From positions 148,613,980 to 148,677,979 of the forward strand of contig CM038050.1 in the NCBI GenBank assembly GCA_021397845.1: a stretch of 64,000 nucleotides of DNA, read 5' to 3'. The translations under genes and the position numbers were made by a program. Below are positions 11,394 through 22,439 of this stretch, piece after piece (the first letter of the stretch is position 1; each line of letters opens with the position of its first letter). The DNA is from Areca catechu (Eukaryota > Streptophyta > Magnoliopsida > Arecales > Arecaceae). The notes beneath the pieces were generated by a model, which saw only the letters and a list, made by a program, of their open reading frames with translations, searched no databases and was not told where the DNA came from.

Positions 11394-12070
11394 CATATGC
11401 TTCGATAATTGAAAGCATCATGTATGCCATGTTGTGTACTCAACCTGATATAGCTCCTACTGTGAGTGTCACGAGCAGATATTAGTCGAATCCAGGTGAA
11501 GAATACTGGATAATTATGAAGAATATTCTTAAGTACTTGAAAAGAACTAAAGATTTGTTCTTAGTCTTTGGAGGGAGTTCAAAATTAAGGATAAAGGGAT
11601 ATACAAACTCAGACTTTATGTCTGGTCCTGATGATAGAAAGTCTACATCATGGTCTGTGTTTTTGTGAAATAGTGAGGCAATAAGCTGGAAGAGTTCCAA
11701 GCAGCCCATCATAGTAGATTTAACAATAGAAGCAAAGTACATCGCTGTCTCTGAAGCTACAAAAGAAGCCTTATGGTATAAAAAGTTCGTTGCAGAGCTT
11801 GGAGTGATGTTATTCGATGCCATCCCCATATATTATGACAATAATGGTGCAATAGCTCTGGCGAAGGAACCCAGGTCTCACCAGAAGTTTAAGCATATCG
11901 AGCGACGGTTTCATATCATACACGACTACCTCAATAAGAAGTATGTTGAGGTGTCCAAAGTAGACTCCATGGATAATGTGGCAGACCCACTGACTAAGCC
12001 TTTGAGCCAGCAAAAGACTAAGATCCACCTTAAGAAGATGGGACTTAGATATGTGGCCAATTGGTTTTAG
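11394..12070 (+). pseudogene. Copia RT end and RNase H, continued after the insertion
   Basis: Reading resumes as ASIIESIMYAMLCTQPDIA, then NILKYLKRTKDLFL and the RNase H blocks GYTNSDFMSGPDDRKSTSW, AEYIAVSEATKEALW-like, YYDNNGAIALAKEP and HIERRFHIIHDYL, ending DPLTKPLSQQKT...VANWF at 12070. The usual first Asp of GYTDSD is Asn. Stops at about 11500 and 11666 break the frame. This is the normal C-terminus of a Copia polyprotein. Confidence 0.85.
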
Positions 12071-12084
12071 TGCAAGTGGGAGAT

Positions 12085-14455
12085 TGTTAGATGTGTGCCC
12101 TAGAAGCCAAGTTGGCATGACACATTATAATTTTAGGGCATGGATTTTGTACTTAATTTTTTTTCATAATAAAGAGCAATATTATTCATATTGATATGTC
12201 TATGAATCATCCATGGAGTTAATGGACAATGATACATATTCTCAAGAGTTGAGAATCTAAGGCATATGTCTTTATAGATTAACTACTAAAAGCTCCTGAT
12301 TGTTGGAACATCACAAGGACAGTGATTGATCCGTTAAAATTAGTGCACGGATCACTTCCATTCTAGGTAGGTGAGTCTCTGACATATAGTATGGTGACAC
12401 TGGAGTGAGAGTGCAGGTAGTTGATGGAGATCAACGGTACTGAGCATGACCATCTATGGGAAGTTATACTGATGACTACTCGCTCATCGATAACTTCCTG
12501 ATGTTAAAGTTGTGTGAATAGTTCTTTGATCTAAAGTGTTTCAGCTACTCATAGTAAAGTTGCTATAGTTTAACAGTACAATCTCATAGCTCCTATCCAT
12601 ACAGGACCTTGGGATGTTCGTTGGCTGCAGTAAGTTTATTGTAGGAGTAGGGTATTCACTCATAGGGATCTATCAGCCTTAGTAGTAAGGAATAATCTTA
12701 TGCAACTTATTGAGACTAAGTCCAAAAAGTATATGGCCATAGTAGGGTGATGATGAAAAGGAATTTTCATTGGTATCACAGTTGGACTTAAGTCGATTAA
12801 GTTTAAGCATATAACTGATGGGTTTGGTGAGATTCCGTAACCAACATCAAGTCAGGGATTTTGATAGAGGAACTGAATCACACGGTAACTACACCTAGGG
12901 ATTCCAATCTTATTCTACTGGGTTGCCACTACATACTGTTGGGTATCACTGGTGGATTGTGAGAGCCCATTAGGATCGTTCATTAGGATCATTCTTGATC
13001 CGATGATCCTAATTAGGGTTGAGCATAAATTGTTTCTATCCATCAAAAGGTGTTTCAATGATGTATAATGGAGATTATAGCATGTCTCATTACCAAACAG
13101 AATAAGACCTAAGGGGTCATACACATTAGGGGCTTAAGTAACTAATCAACAAATCAATTTGGACCTAATTGTAAGTATTACAATTAAGATTTGACCTAAT
13201 TAATTATGGATTAATTGTTAATTAAATTAAATTAGATTTAATTTGATTTTAATTAATCCAAATAGTGTTGGGTCAACAGCCTTTTTGAAATAGGTTCGCT
13301 TTGGTTTAAATATGGCTTTTGATTTGAGTGTCAAATCAATTTGAAATTAAACCATGAGTTAGAGTCCAGTTGGATTGGGACTCTCTCTCCTCATGCCACA
13401 TGGAACTCTCCCTCTCTCCTTATTTTGACACGCCACATGGCATGAGAATTTTCATGAATGAAGAGGAATGACTTAAGGAAACCAAGTCTCCTCTCATTTA
13501 TGACTTGGAAATTTTCTTAAGTCTTGTGTTTACACTAGTCTCCTCCCATTTTTGACTTTGTTAACCCTTCATTAATTTGTTATGATAAATGAGGGTGGTG
13601 ACATGGAATGGGAAATTTGACCTCATTAATGGGAGTGGAGAAGAAGGAAGAAACTCTTTCATGTGAAAACAAGAAAAAGGCTTAAGAAGGTTTTTATGGA
13701 AGTGTGAAAGCATTAAAAGAGAGAAGATCTTCTTCTCCTCTTTAAATGTTTTCATACACATGGTCTTATGCCATTAATGGGATGATGGCCTATATAAGGA
13801 GAGGGGGTGGAGGGTGGCCGGCCAAGAATGAAGCAAGGGATGAATGAGAGAAGGGAATGAAATTTTTCGTTCTACTTGGGTGTGTGAGGTTCTTTAGGTT
13901 TCTTGCCGCCAAAGGTTCTCTTTCGCCCTCAATTCATTCTCGCTTCCTCTCTTAGTTCTTCTTTCAAGTGTTGAGAGGTTATTTAGATAAGAGCAAGGAG
14001 AGAAAAAAAGGTCCTAAATCTTGCAAAAGCCAGTTTACAAGATAGAAGCCAGAAGTCGGTCCAGTTGCCGAATGGCACAGCTTTTAAAGCAATTTCGATT
14101 TGCTCGAAGAGGAAAGGGCTGCAAGGATCTAGCAGTCCAGTGCCCTCTATGACTCTGCTACGACAAGCCCTGTTTGGATACCAGCAGAGGTCGGGCACTT
14201 GCATGACTACAATTGAACCCTGGTCCAAAAAAGGATTGGCATGGATTTCAGAGCAAGCTAGGATAGTGATCCAAGTATGTAACTGTTACTTAAATAATCA
14301 TATTTTCAGATTTGATCTTGTTCTCATCCTCTAATGCATATTTAAGAATATTATCATAAATAAATTAGATTTATTTATATTGCATGCCGGATATAAATTA
14401 TTTTTATATCTGCTTCCGCTGTGTCACTCTGATTTTGAGGCCTAATTTTGATGCA
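12085..14455 (+). repeat. 3' LTR of the Copia element (right end approximate)
   Basis: It begins TGTTAGATGTGTGCCC directly after a polypurine tract (AAGTGGGAGAT). Inside is a promoter-like CTATATAAGGAGAG at about 13791, and the 3' part carries TGCTTCCGCTG near 14411. The end is placed near the TGATGCA at 14450-14455, just before coding remnants of another Copia. No 5' LTR exists in the window to confirm the end. Short ORFs within (for example 14065-14334) are not gene-like. Confidence 0.6.
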
Positions 14456-14696
14456 ATATACCGATCCCAGGAGAAAATTTGACACGTGGCTCTTTCTATT
14501 ATCGAGGTAGATATGCTAACAAAGACGGTCACTGCAAAGAAATTGGGGCCATGTATAGCCTCAATTAGCCTCTGAAGCTAGTTGATTGGAGGCGCCGCAC
14601 AGGATACTGACTTGTTTTTATTTTTTCTTTGAAAGTTTATTTTTTATGTTTCAGGTGGATGCAAGATTAGGTGTCTAAGTCTCCAAGTGGGAGAGT
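14456..14696 (+). pseudogene. Tail of a second Copia polyprotein
   Basis: From about 14505 the + strand reads VDMLTKTVTAKKLGPCIASISL then a stop, which matches the extreme C-terminus of Copia RNase H/polyprotein. It is followed by a spacer and the polypurine tract CAAGTGGGAGAG just before an LTR start. Everything upstream is missing, cut at the end of the first Copia's LTR. Confidence 0.6.
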
Positions 14697-15624
14697 TGTT
14701 GGGTATGGAGCCATATCCATCCAAGACCCAAGCCTAGAAGACTAGAAGCCCAGAGAAAAAACCAGAAATTAAAACAAAAAAAAAATTGGCCCGCCAGACT
14801 GGGCCCGGCCTAGACCCACGTGCCCAGCCCAGGCACGTGGCCCTACCTGGCATGCGGGCATGCGGCACAGGTCCATGTGTGGGTGCGTGCACTCGGCCCA
14901 GGCACAGGCGATAGCGACCTGGGGCGTTTCCCAGGCATTTCCCACTGGTTTTCTAATTAGTTTCGCGCAGTTCACCATGGTCCATGTGCCTTTTGAGGGT
15001 TTTGGACCATCCGATCACCTAATTAGATGATTGAGATGGATCCGAAGGAGATCAGGCTTGATCGGGAGGTTTTTGATTCGAGTTTTGATGTGATCTGAGG
15101 CGTTGATCTCGAATCTGACAGCCTGGGAGCTTTTTTGATGGTTCTTGGACTTCTGATATGCGTTTTGACATGGTTTTGGATTATTTCTCATCCTCTTTTC
15201 AGTAGGGGCGCCAATAGAGAGTAACAAAAGAGAATTGAGAGCCAACATTGAGCTAAGAAGAGAGCCAGGAAGAGGTTTTGCAATCTAAAAGAGTAGTCCA
15301 AGGATTTTCCAAGAGAGAAAACAAGGGAAAGAGTGAGAAAGGTAGAGAAGGCAAGGGTTCCTCCTGTATTAATTTATTCTTTCTTCTTTCTTTGTATTGG
15401 GCTAGGGTTTGCATCCAGGAAAGATTTTCTTGTGTAATAACTTCTTATTTTTTTTCTTGATAGTAGAGATTTGATTCTATGTGATCGTAGACGTAGGAGA
15501 AAGAGGCTCCGAACTACGTAATCCATGTGTATTTGCTTGTACTTTTTTTATTTATCTTTCAGGCTTTCTTTTCAATTTTTTTTGCAAACTTTTCGGCATC
15601 CCACTACGCACCACATCCTTAACA
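14697..15624 (+). repeat. LTR of the second Copia fragment
   Basis: It begins TGTTGGGTATGGAG after the polypurine tract. The 3' part holds GATCGTAGACGTAGG and GAACTACGTAATCC, the R/U5-like block common in plant Copia LTRs, and it ends CCTTAACA near 15624. The TGTT...AACA ends agree with an LTR. No matching 5' LTR or target duplication can be shown. Confidence 0.55.
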
Positions 15625-16113
15625 TAATACTCCCATGGTTGTGATTGTGGTCATGTTCATGCAAAGTAGCTTTTTTAAAAAATTTTTTGGTAAGTAAAAA
15701 GGGATAGAGGGGTTAAAATCCGGTGTAGTTATCCCTGTAGGCCCCTCCCCCATCAGATAATGTTCGATGTAAGATGCTTAGATTTTTATAGCCTTTCTCC
15801 ATATATAGGTGAGTATATCAACCTGACACCACTAAGATGCCAGTTAATAGAACGGGAATATACAAAAAGAAAATCTTGATCTCCCATCCAATTTAATTTG
15901 TTGCAGATTTTAAAAAATAGCTTCTGAATTTAATTGAGTCACTGTGTATGAATCATATCTCAAATTTGTAGTCAGTTAGATATGAAATAAGGGCTCTGCT
16001 AACTGGGCTACCGCACGCCAAGAAGCTTGAATTGTAACTTTGGGCTCAGCATCGAGGGGGAAACGCATAGGAACTTGGCATGAGTTCTGCATGCGAGTGA
16101 GAGAGAGAGAGGA
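15625..16113. other. Intergenic sequence, nothing recognised
   Basis: AT-rich to mixed sequence with no ORF over 75 codons that looks coding, no RNA gene and no repeat beyond a short GA run at 16100-16110. Confidence 0.5.
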
Positions 16114-16121
16114 GCCTGGAC

Positions 16122-17087
16122 TAGAGCTATAATGGGTCGAGTTCGGATTGGAACCCAGATATCCAGACCCGGACCCAATCTTAGCTACTGGATCCAAACC
16201 TGGACCCGAATACTCGACGGGTCTAACTTTGAAGTACCAAACCCGAACCCGAATGGATCCCGGGTATCCAGACCCAGACCCGAACCAAAATGAGAGAGGG
16301 ATGCCAGCGGCCCACTGCGATTTACCTCGGAGAAAGGGAGGAGAGAGAGGGGGGAGGGATGCAATTTACCTCAAAAAAAAATGAGGTCGAGCCATCGAGG
16401 GGCGGAACGGGGAGGTGTCGGCCATCGAGCCATCGAGGGTCGGAGCAGGGAGGCGTCGGCCGTCGAGCCATCGAGGGGCGGAGGGGAGGCATCAACCGTC
16501 AAGTCATCGAGGGATGAAGGGGGGAGGTGTCGGTCGTCGAATCGTCGAGCCGTTGAGAGGTAGAGGGGAGGCGTTGGTTGTCGAGCCATCGAGGGGCAGA
16601 GGGGAGTGTCAGCCGTCGAGGGTTCGACCGTCAGGGGGTGTCCGGGGAAAGCGTCGGTCATCGAGGGGTCGATCGTCGAGGCTCGAGGGGAGGGGTCCGG
16701 GGGAGATGTCAGACATCGAGGTGGAGATGGGATTTGGGGTTCGGTGGAAGAGAGAAAAGATTAGGGCACAGCCGCACGAAATCACGAACGAGAACGATGA
16801 ATAGAGGAGTTTTATAGTAAAACCAAGGATTGATCGTGAACCGTTGGATCATGATCCAACATACTATATTTATTTAAATATATATATATATAATATTATT
16901 TTATTTAATCGGATCTCAGATCTGTCGGGTCTAAATATTACATATCTAGATCCGGATCCATTTAATTATGACTAAATCGATCCGAATTCGGATCCTGATA
17001 AATGAATTCAAATTTAAACCTATATATGAATCTATTGGATCCAGACCCGTGGATCTCGGATCCGGATCCGATCGATAGGTAGCTCTA
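16122..17087. mobile_element. Non-autonomous hAT-like element
   Basis: The left end TAGAGCTATAATGGG and the right end ...GGTAGCTCTA give terminal inverted repeats (TAGAGCTA). The flanks are GCCTGGAC (16114-16121) and GCCTCGGC (17088-17095), an 8-bp duplication with two mismatches, the length left by hAT transposases. Both subterminal regions are rich in ACCCGAACCC/GGATCCGGATCC repeats, a habit of plant hAT non-autonomous elements. There is no transposase. It ends about 360 bp upstream of the likely kelch start codon. Confidence 0.65.
16385..16700. repeat. GC-rich degenerate minisatellite inside the hAT-like element
   Basis: Repeats of TCGAGCCATCGAGGGGCGGA / GGGGAGGCGTCGGCCG follow each other with a loose period of about 35-40 bp. 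Overlapping ORFs on both strands here (60-129 codons) encode only repeat-derived Arg/Gly/Ser-rich sequence and are not genes. Confidence 0.7.
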
Positions 17088-17449
17088 GCCTCGGCCTTTA
17101 AAACAAGATTTTTTTCTTGCGTCCCACGTTTCATTCATTCTAGGCTCTGAGGACGGTCAAACTGGCGTAAACTCCAAAGCTACCATATCTCCGTACAATT
17201 AAAAAAAAAAAAAAAATTTCCATCTCACCAAAGCTAGACAAAATTTCTTACATCTCAATCCTTGATTTCTCCTTCAAAAGCATGTGCTCTTTCCATTCAC
17301 CATCGTTTGCTGTGACCCTTTGTCGATGCTCTCAAACTAATAAAGTACCCGTCCTCCTTTGGGTTCTCCGCCCACCCCCACTATATCTTCCCACTCTCTC
17401 CTACTGGCCCAATTCCCCACTCCCTTGGCCTCTTCCCACCCCATTCCCA

Positions 17450-18559
17450 ATGGGCTCCTTGCCTCCCACTCCTCTGCCACCACTCTCGCCGGAAAACCCG
17501 GCCTCCGTCGTCAGGATCTACGCCCCCTTGTGCCCCCGAGACCCCGCCTCTGGCCTTCCCAACTGGCTCAAGTCCTACGACCTGTCCGACAACACGTGGC
17601 GACGCACCGGGCCAATCCCCGGCATCCCTCAGAACCACGTCCTCAAGGGCTCCGCCATGGTCTCCCTCGGCAGCACAATTTACATCATCGGCGGCCGGTT
17701 ATGCCGCAAAGAACCCGGTATCTCCGGCATCGATGATTTGGTCGAGGTGGACGTTGCCGTCCGGTCGGACGTCCTCCGCCACGACGCCGTCACCGGGGAG
17801 TGGTCGGCATGCGCGCCGCTCCACGTCCCACGTTTCGACTTCGCGTGCATGGGATGCGACGGGAAAATCTACGCCGCCGGCGGGCAGTGCATGCTGTTCA
17901 GCGCCCGTGGGACGTCGGCGGCCGAGGTTTACGACCCCACGCAGGACAGGTGGGACCCGCTCCCCCCAATGAGCACGCTGCGGTACAAATGCGTTGGAGT
18001 CATGTGGCAGGGGAGGTTCCACGTCGTCGGCGGGTTCGCCGAACGCGAGAGCTCGGCCGGCGGGATGGTGCCGTCACCGGTGGACCGGAGCTCGGCAGAG
18101 GTGTTCGATTCCCGGCGTGGCAAGTGGGACCTGGTGCCGGGGATGTGGCAGCTGGACGTGCCGCCCAACCAGATCGTGGCGGTGGAGGGGCGGCTGTTCA
18201 GCTCCGGCGACTGCCTCAACACGTGGAAGGGACACATCGAGGCCTACGATGGCAAGCTCAACATCTGGAACATCGTGGAGCGGTCGCAGCTCCACGACCC
18301 ATCGTCGCTCGTCGTCGGAGGCGACATGGATGATGGGCCGGCGGTGCAGAGGCTGTACCTCACCATGGCTCCAATTGGGACGCAGCTGTATTTCCTCGCT
18401 GGGTACCGCAAGGCGGGGGACGAGTTCAGATCGGTGTCGGTGGTGCACACATTCGACACGGCGTCGGGGACCGGGGAGGTGTGGCGGAGCTCCGAGCCGT
18501 TGGACGTTGATGAGTTGCAGGAGCTGTGCTTTCACTGCTGTGTGGTGCAGCTCTCTTGA
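17450..18559 (+). CDS. Kelch-repeat protein, intronless
   Basis: A 369-residue protein if started at the ATG at 17450 (MGSLPPTPLPPL). The frame stays open from an upstream ATG at 17282, which would add 56 residues of Pro/Leu-rich, unconserved-looking sequence, so the inner start is preferred. Kelch blades are visible as GG pairs followed by Tyr/Trp: IYIIGG at 77-82 with later TGEWSACAPL, IYAAGG at 140-145 with YDPTQDRWDPLPPM, HVVGG at 191-195 with FDSRRGKWDLVPGM, and AYDGKLNIWNIV further on. Kelch blades form a beta-propeller used for protein binding, often in E3 ligase adaptors. I see no F-box or BTB segment, so the partner and process are unknown. The coding region is strongly GC-rich compared with its flanks, as in many monocot intronless genes. 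No disabling change is visible. Confidence 0.85.
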   Translation: MGSLPPTPLPPLSPENPASVVRIYAPLCPRDPASGLPNWLKSYDLSDNTWRRTGPIPGIPQNHVLKGSAMVSLGSTIYIIGGRLCRKEPGISGIDDLVEVDVAVRSDVLRHDAVTGEWSACAPLHVPRFDFACMGCDGKIYAAGGQCMLFSARGTSAAEVYDPTQDRWDPLPPMSTLRYKCVGVMWQGRFHVVGGFAERESSAGGMVPSPVDRSSAEVFDSRRGKWDLVPGMWQLDVPPNQIVAVEGRLFSSGDCLNTWKGHIEAYDGKLNIWNIVERSQLHDPSSLVVGGDMDDGPAVQRLYLTMAPIGTQLYFLAGYRKAGDEFRSVSVVHTFDTASGTGEVWRSSEPLDVDELQELCFHCCVVQLS

Positions 18560-19020
18560 GCGCTTCGTTGTCTCTCTGCGGTGCGTCTGGAAGTAGTTAA
18601 TGAGTTCAGTTAAGGTTACATAGGGTGATAAAATTCCCACATATAATTTCATATCAGTGTGCTGCTGAAATTGTGGATGAGACGTTGTAATCAATCTCAT
18701 GAATGTAGACGGTATTTGTGTATTACTACTGGGCAAGTGATTTTCCTACACGGATTTTAAGTTCGAGTAGATTCATCTGCAAATATTCGGATATCATTTA
18801 CCCCAATAGATTTTATTTTGCACTCTGAAACTGATGAACAAAATTTAAAGAAGAGAATCAAATGAATCCAATTCACCTTGAAGGCTATCCAAATTCAGCA
18901 CAAGTTGCCGTAATCCAGCTTAAAATCAGCCTTGGATCGTTTTCAGGCCTAAAATAGGCCATTTTAATAATTAAATGATTCCTTATGTGCCTGCTCTGTA
19001 ACTAGACATGGTAATATGTG
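18560..19020 (+). other. Kelch gene 3' flank
   Basis: AT-richer sequence after the stop, probably the 3' UTR up to about 18730, then intergenic DNA ending at the Tat element's target duplication. No clear AATAAA is seen; a GTGATAAAAT near 18627 could be a weak polyadenylation signal. Confidence 0.4.
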
Positions 19021-19025
19021 TGAAT

Positions 19026-20019
19026 TAACGTGGCTGACCGTTGACGTGGCATCCACATCCAATATGGCTGATCGCTGACATGATGCTCGCGTTCGATATG
19101 GCTAACTGCTGACATGGCATCCATGGGTCGCATCATGGCCAAGTAGGGTTCCTGGTTGAGTAAGTACCTGGCCATGTACAGCTCCTCGCCGAGTAGAGCT
19201 CCTTGCCGAATAGAACTCCTAGTTGAGTAGAACTTCTAGCTAAGTAGAGCTCATAGCTAAGTAAAGCTCCTGACTAGACTAAGCCATGGTTACGGGAGGA
19301 TCATTCCCCCACAGACTGAGACGGGAAAACGGATCAAGGATGCGATAAAAGATCACAGCCCCAGGTAGGCATATATTGCTTGCCTAGTTCCAACACCATG
19401 GCAGAGCACCCAGATGGCAACTGGGGATGCAGTGTTGCCATCTTCACTGAACCTATCGTGATGCTCGGGAAGGAACACCCCACGGAGGGGAGGAGGCGTT
19501 CTGTTGAACCTGTGCCCCCTTGTAGAGGCGTGCTCTGCCAGGACCACAGGCCCTGTAGCACGCCGCCTGCATCCCTCGTAGGGGAGTGCTCTGTCGGGAC
19601 TCTAGTTTGTCCCACGACATTTTGCAAAGCCTACACTTCTCTTATGGGAGTGCGCTGCTAGGACATCAAACCCTATCCAACGGTGTCGTCTTTTATATAT
19701 AGGTAAGAGGGACCTTCGACCAAGGTAAGTAGCAAGCAAACTCCACTACTACAAAAAAAGAGAAAAAATAAATCTCTTACTCTCTCTCTTCATGGTGGTC
19801 ATCTAGGCCTCCGCGATAGAGGAATTGTTATCATTGATCGCCAAACTAACTTGACCGCCAGAGTGTCCCCGTCGATACCCCCGGCTTAGGTTCTCTTTTT
19901 TGCAGAACCATTCGATGGCCAGGAACATCCAGAGATGAGGGACCCTACCTCTCCCGGAGTGACTGACATGGCACCAGGACCTACCAAATTTACAGGCAGG
20001 AGCAATCTTGGCAGCAACA
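19026..20019 (+). repeat. 5' LTR of the Tat-lineage element
   Basis: It runs from TAACGTGGCTGACC to GGCAGCAACA, 994 bp. It matches 38966-40017 over its length, including TATATATAGGTAAGAGGG near 19693, a TATA-like/transcription-start region. Both LTRs begin TA rather than TG, probably decay. It includes about eight copies of a 17-bp repeat (TAGAGCTCCTGGCCGAG type) at 19144-19277. ORFs of 64-97 codons here are not genes. Confidence 0.8.
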
Positions 20020-20041
20020 GATTGGCATGCCAGGAAGGGGG
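20020..20041 (+). other. Primer-binding-site region of the Tat element
   Basis: Directly after the 5' LTR: GATTGGCATGCCAGGAAGGG. It has the layout of the TTGGCGC-type PBS followed by a G-run seen in this lineage. The CATG where CGCG would be expected suggests CpG decay. The intron element has the related GATTGGCGCATCAGATAGGG. Confidence 0.5.
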
Positions 20042-20639
20042 CGAAAGATTCAGGAGCTGAGGACAACATCGATGATCGTCTCACCAAAAAAAATCATCGC
20101 CTCGTTACAATGATCCCATGGTTGTAACACATGCACGTGAATCTTCTGCCATCCATGTTGGGAACCCATCCCACCACGGGGACTGGAGCAATCAGGAGGT
20201 GGAGCCTCTGGTTCCACCACCTCTACCACCAGTAGACCAACATGTATAAATCACTATGCTTATGCAGCAAGTCCAGACATTAACCATGGCAGTGCATCAA
20301 CTACAACACCAACATCGATCTATGGCAACACAGTAGTAGCTTGGGACCCCTATGGTCCCAGTCGTCGCCAATCACACCATCCTTCGATCCTACTAGGAGG
20401 GACTGTCATGTGTGCAAGTAGTGTCGTACCCGCACTCCCCGCATCACTCGTGGAATAGCCAGCGCATACCAGGAAAGGGGCACTGGGATAGTTCGGCCAA
20501 TCGAGAGAGCCACTCTTTGGTCTCGAACTGCGGTGGCTCCTCGCATTGATGGCACCGATGCGATAAGGGTTGAAGCAAGAGCTCCCCCAATCTCTGCCTT
20601 CTTCCCCTCTAACAGCCTTAATCGAAGGGTCAACTGACA

Positions 20640-21690
20640 AAGCCATCCAGCAGCAAGCCGAGAAGCACCTAGAAGAGCATGAGCGCAAGCTAGCCGACCT
20701 CGCCCGCTAGTTTACCGACCTTCAGGGCTCTTCCTGTGAGCCCGCGGGCTACGATGCTCGCCCTCCTCTTTCCTGTTGGATTTAGAAGGAGCCAGTCCCC
20801 AGCCGGTTCCATATGTCCTAGTTGGATCCCTATAATGAGACCATGGATTCGCTTAATCATCTTAAGAGCTATAAGGCTCTTATATGAGTCTAAGGGATGA
20901 CAGACACCCTCTTTTATACTGCCTTCCCAACCACGCTTCATAAGGCGGCTCGAGTCTAATATTCCCGTCTGGAGTCAAGGAGCATCGACTCCTTCGAGCA
21001 GCTAGAGAAGAAGTTCATGGAACACTTCGATGCATGCCACAAGGTGCCACATGAAGCCAACAGTCTCTTTTCAATCCGCCAGTAGGATCATGAGTCCCTC
21101 AGGGACTACGTGACATTCTTCAAGGTGGCCACCCTAGAGATCTACAACCTGGATGGGTCCATTGCCATGCTGGCCCTTAAGAGAATGTTTAGGACCTCCC
21201 ATTTCACTTACTCCCTCGATAAAAAGCCTTCCAAGCCTTACTCGGAGTCTTATCCTGCACATAAAAACACATCCGTGTGGAAGAGACCGATCACACTCGA
21301 AGGGAGCTTGATGGGAGGCCCCCGAAGAGACAAACCCGGGAGGAGCCAGGTGAGCCTCAAGGGTAGAAGGTCATTTCAACCCCCCAGGCAGGCCCTAAGC
21401 TAAAATATGCCCTTATCAAGGATAGGGGGTACACTCCTCTCCTCATCCCGAGAGCCAAAATCTTGATGGAGATCGAGGCGAGCACTTCCTGCGCCACTCT
21501 CCCCGTTGAACCCATCTAGTGGCCGCGACAAGTTCAAATATTGTCAGTTCCATCGAGACTACGACCACGATACTGAGAAATGCCACCACCTGAAAAAGGA
21601 GATCGAGGAGTTGATCGGGTGGGGCTACCTCAAGAAGTTTGTTGGGGAAAGAACTTCATCCAGAACCCAAGGCGTTGAGGCCCCCCCATG
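20640..21690 (+). pseudogene. Tat gag remnant
   Basis: Translated in changing frames, the region shows LDPYNETMDSLNHLKSYKAL, TLFYTAFPTTLHKAARV, SIDSFEQLEKKFMEHFDA and SLRDYVTFFKVATLEI, the conserved gag block (Retrotrans_gag type). It is followed at 21536-21640 by YCQFHRDYDHDTEKCHHLKK, the Cys/His knuckle used by Tat gag proteins. Stops near 20709, 20789, 20888 and 21404 and frame changes break it. Confidence 0.75.
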
Positions 21691-21767
21691 TCACTATCAA
21701 TAACCAGTCCATAGAGAAGCCAGTGGGGATGATCACCTAAAGGACAGGACGAAGACCGAAGAGGGCT

Positions 21768-22140
21768 ATGGGGGAGGAGAGAGCCAATGTTGTAATCCCT
21801 TTCATGGAGGGAGATTTGATAGAGGCAGAGGACCCGAATAATGAAGCTATTGTCATAGATATGATAATAGTGAAACATCCTGTAAAGAAGGTTATGGTTG
21901 ATAGTGGAAGCTCCATGGATATCCCTTTTTACGATGTCTTTATAAGAATGAATCTATCCCCTAACCTGCTAAAACTAGTTTTTACACCTTTGGTCGGCTT
22001 TACCGGAGACTCTATCAAGGTTGAGGGAGAAGTTACTCTCCCGTTTATGATTGGAACATCTCCTCGACAGAGCATAGTTTTGATGACTTTCATCATTGTA
22101 TGACTTCCTTGGCTTACAATGTGATCTTAGGAGCCCAGAC
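21768..22140 (+). pseudogene. Tat aspartic protease remnant
   Basis: The frame 21768-22103 contains VMVDSGSSMDIPFYDVFIRM, with an intact DSG active-site triad, and the lineage block PLVGFTGDSIKVEGEVTLP. A frameshift follows near 22100, after which the other frame reads AYNVILG-like sequence. It would normally be cleaved from the gag-pol polyprotein. Confidence 0.8.
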
Positions 22141-22439
22141 TGAACTTGCTTGATGTGGTTATCTCAACCAAGTAGCTCCTTGTCCGATTCCCAACCCCAT
22201 ATGGGATTGGAGAGATGAGAGGAAGCCGGTCAATGGCCTGGCATTGTCTACAAACATCCCTAGGGTCCGGGGAGTTGAGGAGGGTCTTGCGGTAGATCAG
22301 CTAAACCAAAGAGAGCAGGAGGTGAAAGGGGGCCCAGTCGAGTGCCTACTATCGTTCCCCATCGATGAAGATCCCTCGAGGATGGTGCAGGTGGGAGCCC
22401 TTCTTGTGAAGGAGGAAAGAGCCAGGCTACTTGGCTTCC

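Larger units (their letters stand above)
7595..14455 (+). mobile_element. 5'-truncated Ty1/Copia retrotransposon with 3' LTR, interrupted by an insertion
   Basis: Only the last third of the element is present: the linker before RT (RRSIRVSKPPERYLDML near 7710-7760), RT, RNase H, a polypurine tract AAGTGGGAGAT (12074-12084) and a 3' LTR. Gag, protease and integrase are missing. The reading continues cleanly across an 8715-11393 insertion once one copy of the CATAT duplication is discounted, showing the Copia was there first. Confidence 0.85.

Noticed and set aside
16290..16817. Arg/Gly/Ser-rich ORFs on both strands
   Set aside because: They are products of the GC-rich minisatellite inside the hAT-like element.
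17699..18736. Overlapping ORFs antisense to or out of frame with the kelch gene (up to 220 codons)
   Set aside because: Shadow frames of a GC-rich coding sequence; only the 17282/17450-18559 frame has kelch motifs.
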